In this document: positions 53,122-62,218 of the stretch, piece after piece
Numbering within the stretch: the stretch's first letter is position 1
Layout: the number at the start of each line of letters is the position of its first letter
Origin: Lachnospiraceae bacterium
GTDB taxonomy: Bacteria; Bacillota; Clostridia; Lachnospirales; Lachnospiraceae
Reading direction: 5' to 3'
NCBI GenBank assembly: GCA_017618195.1
Contig: JAFZUW010000053.1
Span: forward strand, 1 to 64,000
DNA: 64,000 nt
Made by a program: the position numbers and the translations under genes
Notes under the pieces: generated by a model
Seen by the model: the letters and a program-made list of their open reading frames with translations, nothing else
What the model was told of the DNA's origin: nothing
Database searches by the model: none

Positions 53122-53658
53122 TTACAGGATCGTTTTAATACGGTTTACAACGTAGGACTCTTCGTTCTTGTAGCAGGAAATGCAGTGAATGTGCGGGATT
53201 CCTGCTGCATCGAGAACCTTCTTCGCTCCGCGGTAAGGCATTCCGTTGGTCTTGTTCAAAGCCATTACGAAAAATGCATACTTGCGTCCGTCCTTCGTAA
53301 GAAGGAACGTCACGGGCGTGCACTTCGGATGCGCGCTCGGATCGAAACGGCTGACGGAAACATTCTCCTCAATACCGTAATCTCCGAAATTCTTGAACAG
53401 AATGGTACGGAAATATGCTGCGTCGCGATTGAACGTATCGTTGAATACATAGCTCTCGCCGTCTTCATCGTAGATTCTCTCGGCGTCCGGGTCCGCTGCG
53501 GGTGCAGCCGGCACGGGTGCCGCAGTCTGCTGAACCGGCTGTGCGGGCTTCGGCTGTGCGGGAGTGCTTTCCGGTTTCTTTCCGCCGGGAAGGGCGTTGT
53601 CAACGACCTTCTTGGTCTCGTTGAAGATAGAATTCATGATCTTATCCAATAAACCCAT
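53122..53658 (-). CDS. Conserved hypothetical protein with Pro/Ala linker
   Basis: The 178-residue protein has an amphipathic N-terminus (MGLLDKIMNSIFNETKKVVD), a Pro/Ala/Gln-rich linker at about 25-58, and a compact C-terminal domain with AERIYDEDGESYVFND, YFRTILFKNFGDYGI and KKVLDAAGIPHIHCISCYKNEESYVVNRI. I do not recognise a family; no membrane segment or catalytic motif is evident. GGAGG precedes the ATG. It is on the same strand as the RT and the 53713 gene, 54 bp after the latter. Confidence 0.65.
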   Translation of the reverse strand: MGLLDKIMNSIFNETKKVVDNALPGGKKPESTPAQPKPAQPVQQTAAPVPAAPAADPDAERIYDEDGESYVFNDTFNRDAAYFRTILFKNFGDYGIEENVSVSRFDPSAHPKCTPVTFLLTKDGRKYAFFVMALNKTNGMPYRGAKKVLDAAGIPHIHCISCYKNEESYVVNRIKTIL

Positions 53659-53712
53659 GTGCAGTTCCTCCTTTCGCCTATACGCGAATCGGTATCCGTT
53701 CGTGACGGAATC

Positions 53713-55758
53713 TTACAGTTCCTGAGTAAGTCCGGTATGATAATCGTTCGTGCCGCGCTTCAGGTCGAGATATTCCTTCAGGATGATATCCTCGATATCG
53801 TCGATTCTGCGCTGTGCCTCGATACGCTTACGCTTACGCTCACCCATAAGGGCGTTCTTATTCTCTTCCACGATCTTGCGGAGTTCTTCCTGCTCGTTGG
53901 TAAGGCGCTCATAATCGGCCTTTCTCTTTGCAAGGATCTCCTGACGTCTCTGTTCCTGTCTTCTTGCAACTTCGAGACGACGCTCTTCCATCTGTCTGCG
54001 GACTTCGTCCTTCTCCTGCTGCTTCCGCTTGTTCTGCTCGAGGATCTCACGCATACGGCGTCTTACGGCTGCCTCATGCTCGTCGATCTCTTCCTTGGAA
54101 GCCTGGTTCGTTTCGTAAGTCGAAGCGGCCGGCTTCTCAACGCCGGGAGCGATGTCCGGGATCGTGCTTACGGGCTTCGCAGGTGCCGGAGCGGGTGCGG
54201 GCTCAGCAACCGGTTCGGGAACCGGCTCGGGTTCGGGAGCTGCCTGAACAGGCTCGGGCTCAACGACCGGTGCGGGAGCGGGCTCCTCAACAACCGGAGC
54301 AGGTGCGGGCTCGACAACAACCGGTGCGGGATTCAGCGATTCCAGAATGGACTGGTTGAAGAAATAGGACGGTTCCGGAGGAACATAGTTCGGATCCGGA
54401 ACTACCGGCGCGGGCTCTGCAGCAGGCTCGGGCTCAACCGGTGCGGGTGCGGGCTCGGGAACAACCGGTGCGGGATTCAGCGAATCCAGAATGGACTGGT
54501 TGAAGAAGTAGGACGGTTCCGGGGGAACATAGTTCGGATCCGGAACTACCGGTGCTGCCGGTGCGGGTTCGGGTGCTGCCGGCGCGGGCTCGGGTATAAC
54601 CGCGGCAGGCTCGGGTATCGGTGCGGGAGCCGGTGCAGCGGGTTTCTCAGGCGCGGAAGCGGCGGGATTTACATACGATACCTCCCATTCCGGTTCAATA
54701 TCATTCTTCGGCTCGTTCGTGGTCACTTCCCACTCCGGTTCCACCGGGGCCGGTGCAGGTGCGGGCTCGGGAGCCTTCGGCTGCGGCTGTGCGGATCCCA
54801 TCAATTCCGCAATCAGCTCTTCCACCGTTCTTTCTCTTCCGGGATCATTGTTTGCCACCATCTCATCCTCCTGTAGTTCTATTAGTCGTTTTGAAATAAA
54901 TTCCAATTCAGCTGCTTCAAATACCGCCTCTTTCGGTATTACCGGCCCGTTCGGTTCGGGCCCCGCTTCCGGCAACGCGCGTTCCGGAATCTTTTTTTGA
55001 GCAGTCTTTTTGCGGTATTGCTTCGGGCCTTCCGTCAGCAGGAACGGCTGCTGCGCCGCTGCTGCCAGCGTACACCATGCTGCAAGCACGGCGGTGAAAA
55101 CCTTCCGGTTCTCTTCACTCACGACTCCGGCGAAGAGAGCCACCGCAATTCCTTCCATAACCGGCTTAAGCCGGATCAGGTCTTTCTGAAGACGGTTCAG
55201 CGATGCGGTATACGCATATTGCTTATACTGCGCCGTCCCTTTGCGGATCAGCAGTTCGGGAACGAAAAGCACGTTCCTGTCCGGAAAGCTGCAAAGCCCC
55301 GGGAAGAACGATCCGCCCCGGTAATTCAGGGAATCGACGTCGCTGACAAATTCGACTACGGCCGCCAATTCCTTCTCGGACAGATTATCCAAATCCATTC
55401 CGATCCGCTTTTTATAATCGCCCGCCGTCCACGCGAACGATCGAAGCGTGTGGAGAGCTGTTACGCCGGGGAGATATCCCCTCTGCGTCATCTCCGTCAA
55501 ATCGGTGTATTGATCAAGCCCCGCATGTAATGCTTTGGAAAGACGTTCCGCATTCTCATGCAGCTTGTAAGGCTTCTGCTTAAATCCCGAAATCTCCGTT
55601 ACCAGGTCTTTCGTAAGCCCCGCCTTCCGATACGGTTTGCAGGTCAGTAAAACGTCCCCGGGATTCCGGTCTTGTGATTGTATCTGCTCATAAAAAGCGA
55701 ACAGTTTGTTCCCCGGCTTCCGCCTCGTGAACAACCCGCTACCGGTCCTTTCTCCCAT
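53713..55758 (-). CDS. Large Pro/Ala/Glu-rich protein with coiled-coil tail
   Basis: Of 681 residues, 1 to ~270 are globular (KPGNKLFAFYEQIQSQDRNPGDVLL at the start). About 330-545 is a Pro/Ala/Glu/Val linker that holds two copies of a ~30-residue module (VVPDPNYVPPEPSYFFNQ, then SIL, D or E, SLNPAPV). About 550-660 is a highly charged coiled coil (RRRMREILEQNKRKQQEKDE). No membrane segment is visible. Function unknown; the design suggests a scaffold with two short binding motifs (YFFNQSIL). AGGGG precedes the ATG. Confidence 0.65.
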   Translation of the reverse strand: MGERTGSGLFTRRKPGNKLFAFYEQIQSQDRNPGDVLLTCKPYRKAGLTKDLVTEISGFKQKPYKLHENAERLSKALHAGLDQYTDLTEMTQRGYLPGVTALHTLRSFAWTAGDYKKRIGMDLDNLSEKELAAVVEFVSDVDSLNYRGGSFFPGLCSFPDRNVLFVPELLIRKGTAQYKQYAYTASLNRLQKDLIRLKPVMEGIAVALFAGVVSEENRKVFTAVLAAWCTLAAAAQQPFLLTEGPKQYRKKTAQKKIPERALPEAGPEPNGPVIPKEAVFEAAELEFISKRLIELQEDEMVANNDPGRERTVEELIAELMGSAQPQPKAPEPAPAPAPVEPEWEVTTNEPKNDIEPEWEVSYVNPAASAPEKPAAPAPAPIPEPAAVIPEPAPAAPEPAPAAPVVPDPNYVPPEPSYFFNQSILDSLNPAPVVPEPAPAPVEPEPAAEPAPVVPDPNYVPPEPSYFFNQSILESLNPAPVVVEPAPAPVVEEPAPAPVVEPEPVQAAPEPEPVPEPVAEPAPAPAPAKPVSTIPDIAPGVEKPAASTYETNQASKEEIDEHEAAVRRRMREILEQNKRKQQEKDEVRRQMEERRLEVARRQEQRRQEILAKRKADYERLTNEQEELRKIVEENKNALMGERKRKRIEAQRRIDDIEDIILKEYLDLKRGTNDYHTGLTQEL

Positions 55759-55908
55759 ACGTTTCCCCTGTCTGCATGCGTTTCACAACACATAAAAGCA
55801 TCATTTTATGATAAATATAAGTGTATCATTTCCATACCGATTTTTTCAAGTACTTTTCTCAACTTTTTGTTACTTTTTCGCAAAAAACCGTTCACATTTT
55901 CCGGTTTC

Positions 55909-56121
55909 TTATGAAATACTGACTACTTTGTAGTCTTGATCTTCAACCGCCTTCTTAAGGATGTCCGGATTAACGTCATCCGTGAGCGTCACAACCGCCG
56001 TTCCGGCCTTGTGGCTGACCTCCGCTCCCTCAACTCCGGAAACCGCCTCGAGGCACCTCTTTACGCGTGCCTGGCAGTGCTCGCACATCATTCCCTCAAT
56101 CTTCATCGTCACCGTTTTCAT
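55909..56121 (-). CDS. copZ: Possible separate CopZ from an internal start
   Basis: Within the copA frame an ATG at 56121 is preceded by AGAAAGGAG with 9 nt spacing, a strong ribosome site unusual inside a gene. Translation from it gives a 70-residue copper chaperone beginning MKTVTMKIEG, with MxCxxC and a full heavy-metal domain, the normal size and start of CopZ. The cell may make both the fused and the free form, or this may be the relic of a recent fusion. Confidence 0.5.
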   Translation of the reverse strand: MKTVTMKIEGMMCEHCQARVKRCLEAVSGVEGAEVSHKAGTAVVTLTDDVNPDILKKAVEDQDYKVVSIS

Positions 56122-58686
56122 CGTTTCTCTCTCCTTTCTGCGGAACATTCTGATCCGCAACGCATTGCTTACCACGAAAAAGCTCGAAAGGCTCATTGCC
56201 GCCGCTGCGATCATCGGGTTCATCGTAAGACCCGTAAGCCCCGTGAGCACACCCGCCGCGAGCGGGATACAAAGGACATTGTAGAAAAATGCCCAGAACA
56301 GATTCTGCTTGACGGTCCGCAGCGTACGCCGTCCGAGCCGGATCGCGTCGACCGCATCCCACAGGCTGTTTCCGGTCAGCACGACGTCCGCGGCGTCAAT
56401 CGCCACTTCGGTACCTGCACCGATCGCCATTCCGAGGTCTGCCTTCGCAAGCGCCGGCGCGTCGTTGATGCCGTCGCCGACCATCGCCGCATGCTCGTAC
56501 CGCTCAAGCACCGACGCCTTGTCCGAAGGCAGCTGCTCCGCGAAGATTTCGTCCGCTCCGAGCCGCTTTCCGACCGCCTCCGCGGTCCGGGCATTGTCGC
56601 CGCTTAAAAGGATCACGCGGATCCCCATCTCCTTAAGGCACTGCACGGCTTTCGCGCTGTCTTTCTTCATCTCGTCCGCCGCGAAAATACAGCCGAGACA
56701 TACCGGTCGCGTGATGTCCGCAGCGGGTTCTACGGCCGCGCCGCCTGCTGTTTCCGCTGCCTTCCGCAAGCCTTCCGCGGTCTGCTCCGCAGCCACGAAA
56801 ATCGGAGTATTGCCTTCTCCGGACGCCTTCACTGCGGCTTCCGCCAGCGCTTCGGGGATGTCCGCGAGTGCTCTTATATAAGCTTCGTTTCCGACATAAA
56901 CCATCCGGCCGTCAATCCTTCCGGAAAGCCCTTTGCCGGGCGTTTCGGCAAATACGTCCGCTTCGTTGGATACGCTGATGCCGCGTTCCCCGGCCGCTTT
57001 CAGAATCGCTTCCGCAAGCGGATGGCCGCTTTTCTTTTCAAGCGCTGCCGACATGGCAAGCAGCTCATTTTCGGTGACGGCTGAGGGCAAGATTCCCGCG
57101 TCTGCAGGGCTTCCGCCGGCCTCGCCTTCCAAAGCGTTCGCCGGGATGCCGGCCGCCTCTGTCGTCGTGTTCACCGGACCTCTGGCCGTCACAATTCCCG
57201 TCACAACCGGAACGCCCGTCGTCACCGTCCCTGTCTTATCTAAGATTATATTCCGGATGCGTCCCGCCTGCTCAAGCGCTTCCGCCGACTTGAACAGTAT
57301 TCCGTTCCGCGCGCCGACTCCGTTTCCGACCATGATCGCAACAGGCGTTGCAAGCCCGAGCGCACACGGACAGCTGATGACAAGCACCGAAATCGCACTC
57401 GCGATTGCCTGCGGGAACGGATTTCCGAGCAGGATCCGGATCACAAACGTCAGTATCGCAATCCCTATGACCGCGGGGACAAATACGCCCGCCACCCGGT
57501 CGGCAAGCTTCGCGATCGGCGCCTTGGTCGCCGCCGCGTCCGAAACAAGCCGGACAATCGCTGCATACGTCGTATCTTCCCCGACCGATGTCGCACGGCA
57601 CTCGAGATAACCGTTTCCGTTGATCGTCGCCGCATGCACCGGATTGCCCGCTTCCTTCACAACCGGCATACTCTCGCCGGTCAGCGCCGATTCGTTGATG
57701 CCGCTCGTTCCCGAGATTACCACGCCGTCCACGGGGATTCCCCCGCCCGGCTTCACAAGGAACACGTCTCCGACGATAACTTCATCCGCGGGGATCACGA
57801 TCTCCGTGCCGTTCCGGCGCACCGTCGCTTCCTTGGGCGCCAGTTTGAGAAGGCTTCTTAAAGCGTCGGTCGTCTTTCCTTTGGCGCGTGCTTCGAGCAT
57901 TTTCCCGACCGTGATGAGCGTCAGAATCATCGCCGCCGACTCAAAATACCACTCCTCGCTGTCCGAGGTGAACAGTAAAACGACGCTGTACGCCCACGCG
58001 GTGAACGAACCCATCGCAACAAGCGTATCCATATTCGGGCTGAGATGCATCGCGCCGCGAAAACCTTTTACGAAAAATGCGCGATTCACGGCCATCACAA
58101 AAAGCGACAGCGCAAGCTCGGCAATTCCTCGCGCCCTGCCCTCTAAAAAAGCGGGGATCGGGAGTCCGAGCATGTCGTGACCCATTCCGATATACATTAA
58201 AAGCAGCAGCGCGCCGAGCGAGATGACCAATCTCCGCTTCAGAACCGGTGTCTCGCGGTCCGCAAGCGGGTCATCGTCCGAAGCCCTGCCGGCACCTGCC
58301 GTGCGGCTTCCGCGGGAAGCGCTCTTCTCTATGTTTTCCGGTTGTCCGATCTGCAGTTCACAGGCTTCCGAAGCCGCATCGCAGCAGGCTTTTCCTGCGG
58401 TTTGCTCCGCCCCGGTGGTGCGCATCCCTGCGGTGCTTTCCGCTGCCCGACTGCCCGACTCCGCTGCGCGTCCGGCTGCCTTCAGGGAGGCTTCCGTCAC
58501 CGCTTCGTAGCCGGCTTTTTTCACGGCCGCTTCGATTGCTGCGGCCTCCGCCGTTCCTTCCACCGTCATGCTTCCGGTCAGCAGGCTTACGGTCACCTCG
58601 CTGACGCCGGGCACTTTCTTAACGGCTCGCTCCACGGCGGCGCTGCATGCTGCACAGGACATTCCGTATACTCGAAATCTTTCCAT
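55909..58686 (-). CDS. copA: Copper-exporting P-type ATPase with C-terminal CopZ domain
   Basis: The 925-residue P1B ATPase has an N-terminal heavy-metal domain GMSCAACSAAV (CxxC), a long Ala/Glu-rich linker to ~130, NESALTGESMPV (actuator), the SCPCALGLATP metal site in a membrane helix, DKTGTVT (phosphorylated Asp), HPLAEAIL and MVGDGINDAPAL. The CPC motif marks Cu(I). The last 70 residues are a second heavy-metal domain (GMMCEHCQARV) that looks like a fused CopZ chaperone. AAGGAAGG precedes the ATG, with a promoter upstream. Confidence 0.93.
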   Translation of the reverse strand: MERFRVYGMSCAACSAAVERAVKKVPGVSEVTVSLLTGSMTVEGTAEAAAIEAAVKKAGYEAVTEASLKAAGRAAESGSRAAESTAGMRTTGAEQTAGKACCDAASEACELQIGQPENIEKSASRGSRTAGAGRASDDDPLADRETPVLKRRLVISLGALLLLMYIGMGHDMLGLPIPAFLEGRARGIAELALSLFVMAVNRAFFVKGFRGAMHLSPNMDTLVAMGSFTAWAYSVVLLFTSDSEEWYFESAAMILTLITVGKMLEARAKGKTTDALRSLLKLAPKEATVRRNGTEIVIPADEVIVGDVFLVKPGGGIPVDGVVISGTSGINESALTGESMPVVKEAGNPVHAATINGNGYLECRATSVGEDTTYAAIVRLVSDAAATKAPIAKLADRVAGVFVPAVIGIAILTFVIRILLGNPFPQAIASAISVLVISCPCALGLATPVAIMVGNGVGARNGILFKSAEALEQAGRIRNIILDKTGTVTTGVPVVTGIVTARGPVNTTTEAAGIPANALEGEAGGSPADAGILPSAVTENELLAMSAALEKKSGHPLAEAILKAAGERGISVSNEADVFAETPGKGLSGRIDGRMVYVGNEAYIRALADIPEALAEAAVKASGEGNTPIFVAAEQTAEGLRKAAETAGGAAVEPAADITRPVCLGCIFAADEMKKDSAKAVQCLKEMGIRVILLSGDNARTAEAVGKRLGADEIFAEQLPSDKASVLERYEHAAMVGDGINDAPALAKADLGMAIGAGTEVAIDAADVVLTGNSLWDAVDAIRLGRRTLRTVKQNLFWAFFYNVLCIPLAAGVLTGLTGLTMNPMIAAAAMSLSSFFVVSNALRIRMFRRKERETMKTVTMKIEGMMCEHCQARVKRCLEAVSGVEGAEVSHKAGTAVVTLTDDVNPDILKKAVEDQDYKVVSIS

Positions 58687-58709
58687 ACAATCCTTCCTTT
58701 ATTACCGTC

Positions 58710-58763
58710 GGATCCCGTCCGGGATCCCTTTTTTATTATACCAGATGAATTAGCCGAGGGCAA
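58710..58763 (-). promoter_or_regulatory. Promoter and leader dyad of copA
   Basis: On the minus strand: TTGCCC (58758-58763), 17-bp spacer, TATAAT (58735-58740). The dyad GGATCCC / GGGATCC (58710-58716 with 58721-58727) follows at about the transcription start. A T6 run lies on its plus-strand side, so it could also stop plus-strand transcription. The dyad could be a CsoR-like copper operator. Confidence 0.55.
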
Positions 58764-58789
58764 CCGTAATCCCGAGTTGCCTGTTCCAC

Positions 58790-58818
58790 TTGAGATGACA
58801 TTTGAGATGTGCTATGAT
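58790..58818 (+). promoter_or_regulatory. Promoter of the GT2-CDF unit
   Basis: TTGAGA (58790-58795), 17-bp spacer, TATGAT (58813-58818), 44 bp before the start codon. The -35 and spacer contain TTGAGATG twice, 12 bp apart. Confidence 0.6.
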
Positions 58819-58862
58819 ATTCGAACAGGCTTAAGTCTACGCCCGTTCGAAAGGAGACTGTG

Positions 58863-59615
58863 ATGAATCCTGCATTTTCCGTCATTATTCCCGCCCACAA
58901 CGAGGAGCAATACATTAAGCGGTGCATCCGCTCCGTGCGCAGGGCGGCTTTGTACGCCGGGGAGGAAACCGAAATCATCGTCGTCTGCAACCGCTGCACC
59001 GACCGGACCGAAGAGATTGCGGCTTCGTGCGGCGCGAGAACCGTTTCAAACGAGGTACGTTCGATTGCGAAGGTCCGAAACGACGGCATCATCGCCGCGA
59101 CGGGACGCATCATCGTGACCATCGACGCGGACAACCGGATGACCAAAGGCACGCTCCGCGAAATCAAAGACCTTCTCGCGACCGGCTGCTATATCGGCGG
59201 AGGCGCGCCGCTCCGGTTTGAGCGGTATTCGTTCCCGCTTTGGCTGAACGACCTGATGTGCCGGGCTTCGTTCGCGCTGACCGGGCTTTATTGCGGGATC
59301 TTCTGGGCGGAAAAGGAGACGTTCCTCGCTGTCGGCGGCTTCACGGACATCAAGGCGATGGAGGACGTCGCGACCGCGAAGGCGCTGAAGCGTTACGGCA
59401 AGTCCGTCGGGAAGCGATACGGCGTTTTGAAGCACAATTATCTGCTGAATTCCACCCGCAAATACGACGACCTCGGCGACTGGCTTTACTTTCGCCTGCT
59501 TTTAAAGAACTCGGGTGCGCTTTTAAAGGCCGCGTTCGGAAAGACCGCGGAGCTCGACCGCCTGCTCGACAAAATGTTTTACGATTACAATGACGGAGCG
59601 CGGACAGACCTATAG
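58863..59615 (+). CDS. Glycosyltransferase family 2
   Basis: A 250-residue soluble GT-A enzyme: FSVIIPAHNEEQYIKRCIRSV at the N-terminus, VVCNRCTDRTEEIA, TIDADNRM (DxD-type metal site, near 95) and GGFTDIKAMEDVATAKAL (base region, E-D). It is a short single-domain member with no membrane helix; acceptor unknown. AAGGAG lies 6 nt before the ATG at 58863; the GTG one codon earlier is less likely. The CDF transporter follows 53 bp downstream. Confidence 0.85.
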   Translation: MNPAFSVIIPAHNEEQYIKRCIRSVRRAALYAGEETEIIVVCNRCTDRTEEIAASCGARTVSNEVRSIAKVRNDGIIAATGRIIVTIDADNRMTKGTLREIKDLLATGCYIGGGAPLRFERYSFPLWLNDLMCRASFALTGLYCGIFWAEKETFLAVGGFTDIKAMEDVATAKALKRYGKSVGKRYGVLKHNYLLNSTRKYDDLGDWLYFRLLLKNSGALLKAAFGKTAELDRLLDKMFYDYNDGARTDL

Positions 59616-59668
59616 CCGGTCCCGCTCATCATATCCCGCATAACGGGATGTGGCTTCGGAGGCATATT

Positions 59669-60841
59669 ATGATTACTTTATTGGCCGGATTGTTCCATCC
59701 GGAACGGCTTTCCGACGACCGGAAACGCAGTTTTTACGGCAAATTATGCGGTGCGGTCGGCATCTTCCTCAACCTTGTTCTCTTCGCGGGAAAGCTTGCG
59801 GCGGGGCTGATCAGTTCCTCGATCGCGATTACCGCGGACGCGTTCAACAACCTTTCGGACGCCGGTTCCTCGGTTGTTTCGCTTGTTTCGTTCCGCCTGT
59901 CGGAGCAGAAGCCCGACGCGGAGCATCCGTACGGGCACGGGCGCGTGGAGTACATTGCCGGACTTATCATTTCGGGCGTCATCCTCGTTATGGCGTACGA
60001 GCTGATCAAAGAATCGGTCGGCAAGATCCTGCACCCTGCGGCAACCAACTGGTCGCCGGTCGTACTCATCATCCTGATCGCGTCGATCCTCGTCAAATGC
60101 TACATGGCATTTTACAACTCCCGCATCGGAAAGAAGATCGACTCGGCAACGCTTCGCGCTACGGCAGCCGACAGTTTAAGCGACTGTCTTGCGACGACTG
60201 CCGTACTGATCGCAACGCTTTTAGAACATTTCTTTATGTGGAAGCTGGACGGCTGGTTCGGTATCCTGGTCGGAGTCTTCATTCTGATCGCCGGCTTCAA
60301 GGCGGCCAAGGAAACCGTGGATCCGCTGCTCGGAGCACCGCCGGAGCCCGAATTTGTCAAGTCCGTTGAGGACATCGTCACCGGCTTCGACCCGTCGATC
60401 CTCGGACTCCATGACCTGATCGTTCATGATTACGGTCCCGGACGGCGCATCATTTCGCTTCACGCCGAAGTTCCCGCGGAAGGCGACATTCTCGCCATCC
60501 ACGACGTAGTCGACAACCTCGAGTATACGCTCAGCACCAAACTTTCGTGCCTTGCGACGATCCATATGGACCCGGTCGTAACCAACGACCCGCATGTGGA
60601 CGCGCTGAAGGCGCAGGTGAAGGAAATCATTACCGGAATCGATTCCGAACTGTCCATGCACGACTTCCGTGTTGTGATCGGACCGACGCACACCAACCTG
60701 ATCTTCGACATTGTGCTTCCGTTCCGTCTTTCCGACCGTTCGGACGAGATCAAAAAGACAATTATGGATGAAGTCACCGAAAAGATCGGCCGGAATTACT
60801 TCTGCGTCATCAACGTCGATTACCGGATGAGCTCGAAATAA
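59669..60841 (+). CDS. Cation diffusion facilitator transporter
   Basis: The 390-residue CDF exporter has six helices with metal-site motifs ITADAFNNLSDAGSS (D-x3-x-D in TM2) and ATAADSLSDCLATT (TM5), and HPYGHGRVEYIAGL between TM2 and TM3, the family signature. A cytosolic ZT-dimer domain at about 280-370 is followed by an extra ferredoxin-like C-terminal stretch. Likely exports Zn, Mn or Fe against protons. GGAGG precedes the ATG at 59669. Confidence 0.92.
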   Translation: MITLLAGLFHPERLSDDRKRSFYGKLCGAVGIFLNLVLFAGKLAAGLISSSIAITADAFNNLSDAGSSVVSLVSFRLSEQKPDAEHPYGHGRVEYIAGLIISGVILVMAYELIKESVGKILHPAATNWSPVVLIILIASILVKCYMAFYNSRIGKKIDSATLRATAADSLSDCLATTAVLIATLLEHFFMWKLDGWFGILVGVFILIAGFKAAKETVDPLLGAPPEPEFVKSVEDIVTGFDPSILGLHDLIVHDYGPGRRIISLHAEVPAEGDILAIHDVVDNLEYTLSTKLSCLATIHMDPVVTNDPHVDALKAQVKEIITGIDSELSMHDFRVVIGPTHTNLIFDIVLPFRLSDRSDEIKKTIMDEVTEKIGRNYFCVINVDYRMSSK

Positions 60842-60846
60842 ACATT

Positions 60847-60880
60847 AAGCCCGGCATTGCTGCCGGGCTTATTTATTATG
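60847..60880 (+). terminator. Bidirectional terminator after the CDF gene
   Basis: A 10-bp perfect stem AAGCCCGGCA / TGCCGGGCTT with a 4-nt loop, then ATTTATTATG. It also serves the convergent histidine-kinase gene. Confidence 0.9.
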
Positions 60881-60894
60881 CAATCTCCCCCACC

Positions 60895-62190
60895 TCACGC
60901 CTTCGCGGCTTCCGTTGCCGCGGGCTGAAGGAATACGGTAAATCTGGTGCCGATTTCTTCTCTTGTGATGACTTCGATCGTTCCGCGGTGGCGGTCGATG
61001 ATCCATTTGGCGATCGAAAGCCCCAGGCCGGTTCCGCCGGTCTTGCTGTTTCGTGCCACATCGGAACGATAGAAGCGTTCAAAAATGTGTTTTACGTCCT
61101 CGCTGCTCATGCCGATGCCGTTATCCTGAACGGATACGTACGGACAGAGCCGCGCACGGTTGATGCCTACGCGAAGGCTGATCGTGTCGCCTTCGGAGGT
61201 GTATTTGGCCGCATTGTCCACAAAGATCCGGACCGCCTGCTTCAGCATTCCGTAGTCGCCGATACATACAATGTCCCCCGGCTCCGTCTGAAGCTCGTAC
61301 TGATGCTTTGTGTCAATCATAACGGATTCGTCGTAAACTTCCTGCATGATGTTGGAGAGGCTGATCTCCTCCATCGTGAGGTGCTGCCGTCCGGAATCGC
61401 CGCGCGCCAGGAACAGAAGCTGCTCCACAAGCGTGTTCATGCGGTCGGACTCGGCTTTGATCGCGGTAATGCCCTCGGTCAGTACCTGCTCGTCTTCCTT
61501 GCCCCAGCGGTCAAGCATGTCCGCATAACCCTTGATTACCGCAATCGGGGTACGAAGTTCATGCGACGCGTCGCTGACGAAGCGGGTCTGCTCCCGGTAC
61601 GATTCGCGCATCCTGTCAAGAAGGTCGTTCATCGCATTTTCAATTCCGCGAAGTTCGCTGTCATGCGTTTCCAGTCTCGGCGCGCCTGACTCCGCATCGA
61701 TATGGCTGATTGCGTAGGTCAGGTTGGCCATTTTCTCGCGCTCCCAATCAAAACCGGTCAGCATCTGCGCGGACTCGGCCATTTCACGAAGCGGACGAAG
61801 CTTTCTTCGGATTGGGAAACGGTAGAACAGAAATGCCCAAAGAAGAAGGAACCCTTCCGTTCCCAGTAATCCGAAACCGAGACCGCGCATAACAAGCTGC
61901 GCGTCTCTTGAGGGCGTGAACATTCCGGTTTGGTCGCCTCTTGTGAGCAGTATGGTGAACTCGTCCCCGTACCAGTCGAAATTCACATCCGTATCCCTCA
62001 GCGAATAGGATCCGAGGCTCTCCGTTTCGGCGATATAAAGCAGTCCGCTGAAACCGATCGCTCCGAGAACCATATCCATTAACAGGAAGATCAGAAACAG
62101 CTTTCCGAGGAAAAGCCGATGGATCTTCCCTGCGGTGGAACGCATTTTTTTCTTTCTTTCCTTTGCTGCCTGCTGCTCCGCCTGGTTCAT
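60895..62190 (-). CDS. Sensor histidine kinase
   Basis: The 431-residue kinase has two membrane helices (about 27-52 and 103-123) around a ~50-residue outer sensor, a HAMP-like segment, H-box RFVSDASHELRTPIAVIKGY (phospho-His near 210), N-box RIFVDNAAKYT, G1 VQDNGIGM and G2 GGTGLGLSIAKWI. The small outer loop suggests sensing in or near the membrane. AAGGAG precedes the ATG, 28 bp after its response regulator, so they form a pair. Confidence 0.93.
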   Translation of the reverse strand: MNQAEQQAAKERKKKMRSTAGKIHRLFLGKLFLIFLLMDMVLGAIGFSGLLYIAETESLGSYSLRDTDVNFDWYGDEFTILLTRGDQTGMFTPSRDAQLVMRGLGFGLLGTEGFLLLWAFLFYRFPIRRKLRPLREMAESAQMLTGFDWEREKMANLTYAISHIDAESGAPRLETHDSELRGIENAMNDLLDRMRESYREQTRFVSDASHELRTPIAVIKGYADMLDRWGKEDEQVLTEGITAIKAESDRMNTLVEQLLFLARGDSGRQHLTMEEISLSNIMQEVYDESVMIDTKHQYELQTEPGDIVCIGDYGMLKQAVRIFVDNAAKYTSEGDTISLRVGINRARLCPYVSVQDNGIGMSSEDVKHIFERFYRSDVARNSKTGGTGLGLSIAKWIIDRHRGTIEVITREEIGTRFTVFLQPAATEAAKA

Positions 62191-62218
62191 AGTTATCTCC
62201 TTACGCGGATAACCGCGT

